From Microbacterium sp. UFMG61 (GTDB lineage: Bacteria; Actinomycetota; Actinomycetes; Actinomycetales; Microbacteriaceae), in NCBI RefSeq assembly GCF_015354505.1, contig NZ_JACAFP010000001.1, forward strand, positions 1 to 64,000: a stretch of DNA of 64,000 nt, in the 5' to 3' direction. The notes beneath the pieces are model-generated. The model saw only the letters and a list, made by a program, of their open reading frames with translations. It did not search any database and was not told the DNA's origin. Positions 60,536-64,000 of the stretch are shown piece after piece; position 1 is the stretch's first letter, and the number at the start of each line of letters is the position of its first letter. Made by a program: the position numbers and the translations under genes.

Positions 60536-61756
60536 TCAGCTCACCGCGGTGAGCCGCCGCTCCGCGAGCAGCGGCACGGCGACCTCGCGCGCGGCGCGGC
60601 GTGCGGTCGTGACGGCTCCGACCGACACGACCTCAGCACCGAGCGTCGAGGCGAGGATCTCGGGTGCCGGCAGGTGCAGCTCGGTCGGCAACACCTCGCG
60701 CGCGGCGGAGACGACGGGTGCGACGCTCTCGGCGACAGCGCCGCACACGATGACGCGCAAGGGGTCGTACATGCTGCCGAGCACGCCGACCACGCGGGCG
60801 AGCGTCGCGCCGACGCGCGACGTCGCGAGCAGTGCGTCGACATCGCCCGAGGCTGCCGCCGTCAGCACGATCCGCGGGTCCACCCGCTTCTCGGCCGCGA
60901 GTCGGCCGATCGCCGAGTCCGGGTCGATCTCTGCGCTGGCGACGGCGGCCCGCACCTCGTCCTGCAGGGCGTAGCTCAGGCCGAAGGCTGATCCGACCCC
61001 CACGATGTGGTCGAACACGATGCCCTCGCCGACCCCGCCGTGCGCGCCGTGCAGCACGTGGCCGTCGACGACGACGCCCCCTCCGAAGCGCTCGCCGGCG
61101 AGCAGGGCGACGTAGTCGCGGCATCCGACCGCCGCCCCCACCGATCCTTCGGCGATCGCGGCGAGCTGTGCGTCGTTCTTGATCTCGACGGCGGGCGCCC
61201 AGTCGGCCAGCGCCTCGGCGAGGCCCGGATTCGTGCGCTCCCAGAAGCCGTCGGGATGCGGGGGAGAGATGCCCGCGCGGTTCACCGGCGCCGCGACGCC
61301 GACGCAGATCGCGAGAATCGACTCGTGCGAGACGTCCGCCTCGGCGAGCGCCTGCTCCATCTGTTCGAGGATCGTCGCACGCCGTGTCGATGCCGACTGG
61401 GTCGAGTCGATGTCGGTGCGGTGGTGCACGAGAGTGCGGTCGAGCAGGTCGGCGATCGTCACGGCGACGTGGTTGTCACCGGCATCCACGCCGATCACCA
61501 CGCCGAGATCGGATGCCAGCACGAAACGTCGTGCGGGCCGCCCGGCGCGGTAGCTCCCTGCTGCTCGCGCATTGGGCAGTTCGTGCAGCACCTCGGCGCG
61601 GACGAGCGTGTCGATCGCGTCGATCGCGGTGGAGCGGGTCAGCGAGGTGGCGGCCATGACCTCGGTCGCAGTGAACTCGCCTGCCGTCCACGCGAAGTCG
61701 AGCACGGTGCCGACGCTCGCGCGTCCGGTGCCGAGACCTGCGGATACTTCTGTCAC
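60536..61756 (-). CDS. ROK-family transcriptional repressor/sugar kinase-like
   Basis: 406 residues from the GTG at 61756. N-terminal winged helix (LDFAWTAGEFTATEVMAATSLTRSTAIDAIDTLVRAEVLHEL) then a ROK ATP/sugar domain: GVDAGDNHVAVTIADL, the ExG/GHE-like GVGEGIVFDHIVG and a GSAFGLSYAL segment. It lacks the usual C-x-C-G-x-x-G-C-x-E zinc motif, being a degenerate ROK repressor. It is divergent from the sugar ABC transporter and probably represses it, sensing the transported sugar. Confidence 0.9.
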   Translation of the reverse strand: MTEVSAGLGTGRASVGTVLDFAWTAGEFTATEVMAATSLTRSTAIDAIDTLVRAEVLHELPNARAAGSYRAGRPARRFVLASDLGVVIGVDAGDNHVAVTIADLLDRTLVHHRTDIDSTQSASTRRATILEQMEQALAEADVSHESILAICVGVAAPVNRAGISPPHPDGFWERTNPGLAEALADWAPAVEIKNDAQLAAIAEGSVGAAVGCRDYVALLAGERFGGGVVVDGHVLHGAHGGVGEGIVFDHIVGVGSAFGLSYALQDEVRAAVASAEIDPDSAIGRLAAEKRVDPRIVLTAAASGDVDALLATSRVGATLARVVGVLGSMYDPLRVIVCGAVAESVAPVVSAAREVLPTELHLPAPEILASTLGAEVVSVGAVTTARRAAREVAVPLLAERRLTAVS

Positions 61757-61857
61757 GGGTCTTGACCTCACTCTCGTCCAGATGAGAGAGTACCGTTCAT
61801 CGAAGTAAATTCGCTCACTAGATTTAGTCTGCGGATCTACAGGACGAAAGGACAACG

Positions 61858-63183
61858 GTGTCTCCGAAATCTCCATCCCCGGTGCGAATCGTGGCCGGCG
61901 CGGCCGCGCTCGTGCTGGTCGGGGCCGGGCTGGCCGGCTGCTCGACGTCAGGCGGTGCCGAGACGATCCGCTTCACGTTCAACAAGCGTGAGGCGATCGG
62001 TTTCATGACCGATCTGGTCTCTCAGTTCAACTCGTCGCAGAGCGACGTGCGTGTCGAGATCGACACGTCGGGTCCCGACGTCATCTCGGCGAGCTTCGTG
62101 CGGGGCAACCCGCCGGACCTCATCCTCGGCAACTACAACTATGAGATCGCGCGCTTCGTGCAGCGGTGCGCCATGAGCGATCTCTCCGGCACGGATGCCG
62201 CGGCATCCGTCCGCGACGACCTGCAGCCGCTCATGGATCAGTACGGCTCGTGCGAGGGCCGCACCAGCGCCCTGCCGTACTCGGTGATGGCCGCATCGGT
62301 CATCTACAACAAGGAGATCTTCGACGCTCAGGGGCTCGAGGTGCCGCAGACCTGGGACGAGCTGATCGCCGTGTGCGACCAGCTGAAGGAGGCGGGCATC
62401 GACCCGTTCTACGCGACCTTCAAGGACGACTGGACGGTCGGTCAGGGCTGGTACGACTACTCGATCGGCGGCTCGGTCGACACGATCGAGTTCTTCGACG
62501 CGATGGCCGAGGAGGGGGCTTCCGTCGGTCCCGACTCTCCCGTCTCGTTCGAGCAGGACTTCGCCGAGCCCATGGAGCAGATGATGCAGCTCGCTGACGG
62601 CTATACGAACGAGGATGCTGCGAGCCGCGGATACGGCGACGGCAACCTCGCCTTCAGCAAGGGCGAGGCCGCGATGTACATGCAGGGCCCCTGGGCCTTC
62701 AGCGAGATCGCCAAGACGGCGCCCGACCTCGAACTGGGCACCTTCCCGCTGCCGATGACCGATGACCCCGCCGACCTCGGCGTGCGCGTCAACATGGACC
62801 TGGGCGCCATGATCCCCGAAGGATCCACGCACCAGGAGGCGGCCCGGGAGTTCCTCGAGTACCTCTACCTGCCCGAGAACATCGAGGCGTACAACGAGTC
62901 GCAGCTCGGCTTCACGCCGACGAAAGACGCCCCGGCTCCGAATGACCCGCGCATCGAGGGGATGATCGAGTACTACGAGAACGGCCAGATCTATCAGGGG
63001 CCCTCGGTGCTCGTACCCAAGACGATCCCGGTGATGAACTACGCCCAGGCGATGGCGCTGGGTGCCTCCACCACCTCGACGCTGCGCACCATGGACGCGG
63101 ACTGGGCACGCATCGCCTTCCGCGCGCCGATTCCCAAGACCGATGATGCGGCATCCGGCGAGACAGAGGAGTCCGCACCGTGA
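61858..63183 (+). CDS. Sugar ABC transporter substrate-binding lipoprotein
   Basis: 441 residues from GTG 61858 with lipobox LAGC (Cys about 28). ExtracellularBP family 1: ETIRFTFNKREAIGFMTDLVSQFNSSQSDVRVEID, NPPDLILGNYNYEI, GNLAFSKGEAAMYMQGPWAF, then PDDPADLGVRVNMDLGAM. It captures an oligosaccharide or sugar outside the membrane. First gene of an operon (GTGA overlap with the permease). The region upstream (61757-61857) is AT-rich, with an imperfect CTAGATTTAG palindrome that could be the ROK operator. Confidence 0.93.
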   Translation: MSPKSPSPVRIVAGAAALVLVGAGLAGCSTSGGAETIRFTFNKREAIGFMTDLVSQFNSSQSDVRVEIDTSGPDVISASFVRGNPPDLILGNYNYEIARFVQRCAMSDLSGTDAAASVRDDLQPLMDQYGSCEGRTSALPYSVMAASVIYNKEIFDAQGLEVPQTWDELIAVCDQLKEAGIDPFYATFKDDWTVGQGWYDYSIGGSVDTIEFFDAMAEEGASVGPDSPVSFEQDFAEPMEQMMQLADGYTNEDAASRGYGDGNLAFSKGEAAMYMQGPWAFSEIAKTAPDLELGTFPLPMTDDPADLGVRVNMDLGAMIPEGSTHQEAAREFLEYLYLPENIEAYNESQLGFTPTKDAPAPNDPRIEGMIEYYENGQIYQGPSVLVPKTIPVMNYAQAMALGASTTSTLRTMDADWARIAFRAPIPKTDDAASGETEESAP

Positions 63184-64000
63184 GCACCACCACCACCTCG
63201 AACACCACGAGGCCGAACAGCCCGACGACCGACACGACGTCGATCGTCACGGGGCAGGGGCGCAAGCTCCACCGTCGCAAGGGGCGCGTCGAACCCATCT
63301 ACTACCTGTTCCTGCTGCCGACGCTCGTGATCTTCACGCTGGCGATCACGGTTCCGGCCGTCATGGGCATCTTCTTCAGCTTCACCGACTCGATCGGCAT
63401 CGGCGAGTGGAGCTTCAGCGGACTGACCAACTACATCGCGATGTTCAGCGATCCGGCCATCCTGCAGAGCTACCTGTTCACGTTCGGGTTCTCGATCGCC
63501 ACGGTGATCACGGTCAACGTGATCGCGTTCCTGCTCGCGGTGGGGCTGACCTCGCGCATCCGGTTCAAGACGGGCCTGCGCACGATCTTCGTGATCCCGA
63601 TGGTGATCTCGGGCATCATCATCGCCTACGTCTTCAACTTCCTGTTCTCGAACTCGCTCCCCGCCGCGGGTGCCGCCGCCGGTATCCCATGGCTCGAGAC
63701 GAGCCTTCTCGCCAATCCCGACCTGGCCTGGGTCGCGATCGTGATCGTCACCGCCTGGCAGGCCGTGCCCGGCGCTCTCTTGATCTACATCGCAGGGCTC
63801 CTGTCGGTTCCCAGCGAGGTCTACGAGGCTGCGAGCATCGACGGCGCGAGCAGGACGCAGCAGCTGACCCGCATCACGATCCCGCTGGTCGCGGGGTACG
63901 TGGTGATCAACGTGATCCTCGGATTCAAGGGGTTCCTCAACGCCTACGACATCATCGTCGGACTCACCAACGGCGGCCCCGGCACCTCGACCCGCAGCGT
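63180..64000 (+). CDS. Sugar ABC transporter permease (truncated by window end)
   Basis: Open from GTG 63180 to the window edge (about 273 residues), overlapping the binding-protein stop by 4 bp. Hydrophobic helices include YYLFLLPTLVIFTLAITVPAVMGIFF, SIATVITVNVIAFLLAVGL and TIFVIPMVISGIIIAYVFNFLF. The EAA loop EVYEAASIDGASRTQQLTRITIPLV binds the ATPase. This is the first of two MalF/MalG-type permeases; the second and any ATPase lie beyond the window. Confidence 0.95.
   Translation, partial: MSTTTTSNTTRPNSPTTDTTSIVTGQGRKLHRRKGRVEPIYYLFLLPTLVIFTLAITVPAVMGIFFSFTDSIGIGEWSFSGLTNYIAMFSDPAILQSYLFTFGFSIATVITVNVIAFLLAVGLTSRIRFKTGLRTIFVIPMVISGIIIAYVFNFLFSNSLPAAGAAAGIPWLETSLLANPDLAWVAIVIVTAWQAVPGALLIYIAGLLSVPSEVYEAASIDGASRTQQLTRITIPLVAGYVVINVILGFKGFLNAYDIIVGLTNGGPGTSTRS

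Overview
The window is high-GC DNA (roughly 70% G+C by eye) with dense genes, many 4-bp start/stop overlaps, GTG starts and actinobacterial protein families. Examples are a DUF222-HNH gene behind a LexA box, an ECF41 sigma factor, a monofunctional catalase beside a Fur-type regulator, MmyB-type and ROK regulators, and a branched-chain-type 2-oxoacid dehydrogenase operon. With the very frequent GGATGC/GCATCC hexamer, this fits a chromosomal segment of a Microbacteriaceae member, most likely Microbacterium or a close relative. No rRNA, tRNA, CRISPR array, integrase or transposase was seen.

Layout. 1-3.6 kb: the start of a proline-rich protein, a glutaminase-STAS protein and an OmpR-type two-component system that shares a CTGAAG direct-repeat motif with the proline-rich gene. 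3.8-11.6 kb: a lipoprotein, a CDGSH / haem-oxygenase-like pair, a flavin monooxygenase, PnuC and GNAT, a serine hydrolase, and an ECF41 sigma factor divergent from its likely epimerase target. 11.6-24.8 kb: SOS-type HNH protein, DUF808, MsrB-MsrA, hydrolase, Fur and catalase, lipoprotein, phosphatase, terpene-cyclase-like protein, DnaJ-NERD, YigZ, aldo/keto reductase, amino-acid permease. 25-36.8 kb: MATE pump, acyl-CoA synthetase and thioesterase, Lrp/LysE, MmyB regulator with a 15-codon stub of a lost aldo/keto reductase, MarR-RibA, alcohol dehydrogenase, EamA, sulfurtransferase. 36.8-48.6 kb: HTH protein, small membrane proteins, PurB with an apparent CTG start, a tyrosine phosphatase, a secretion-type two-gene unit with a lipase-like protein, a Doc/RHH toxin-antitoxin pair, an aminotransferase and the E1alpha-E1beta-E2 operon.

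48.6-56.7 kb looks like an accessory island with visibly lower G+C, decayed gene pieces and defence-type genes: an XRE/ImmA-IrrE metallopeptidase with an unknown partner, a zinc-ribbon protein remnant, and an OLD-family ATPase/TOPRIM nuclease with a GNAT gene. It ends in what I consider the main discovery: two tandem 50-residue peptides (the second not previously obvious because it starts with TTG), each carrying an ETSD motif, translationally coupled to an ATP-grasp ligase and then to a membrane protein. This has the structure of a graspetide (omega-ester/amide-linked RiPP) biosynthetic cluster.

56.9-64 kb returns to ordinary chromosome: aldo/keto reductase, EamA/LysR pair, 2H phosphoesterase, and a ROK repressor divergent from a sugar ABC transporter cut by the window end.

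A second genome-level observation is a family of three intergenic elements. Each is exactly 61 bp, made of 22-bp inverted arms around a 17-bp loop that differs in every copy, with half-site TTCGAATCGCGCACTTTGCA.
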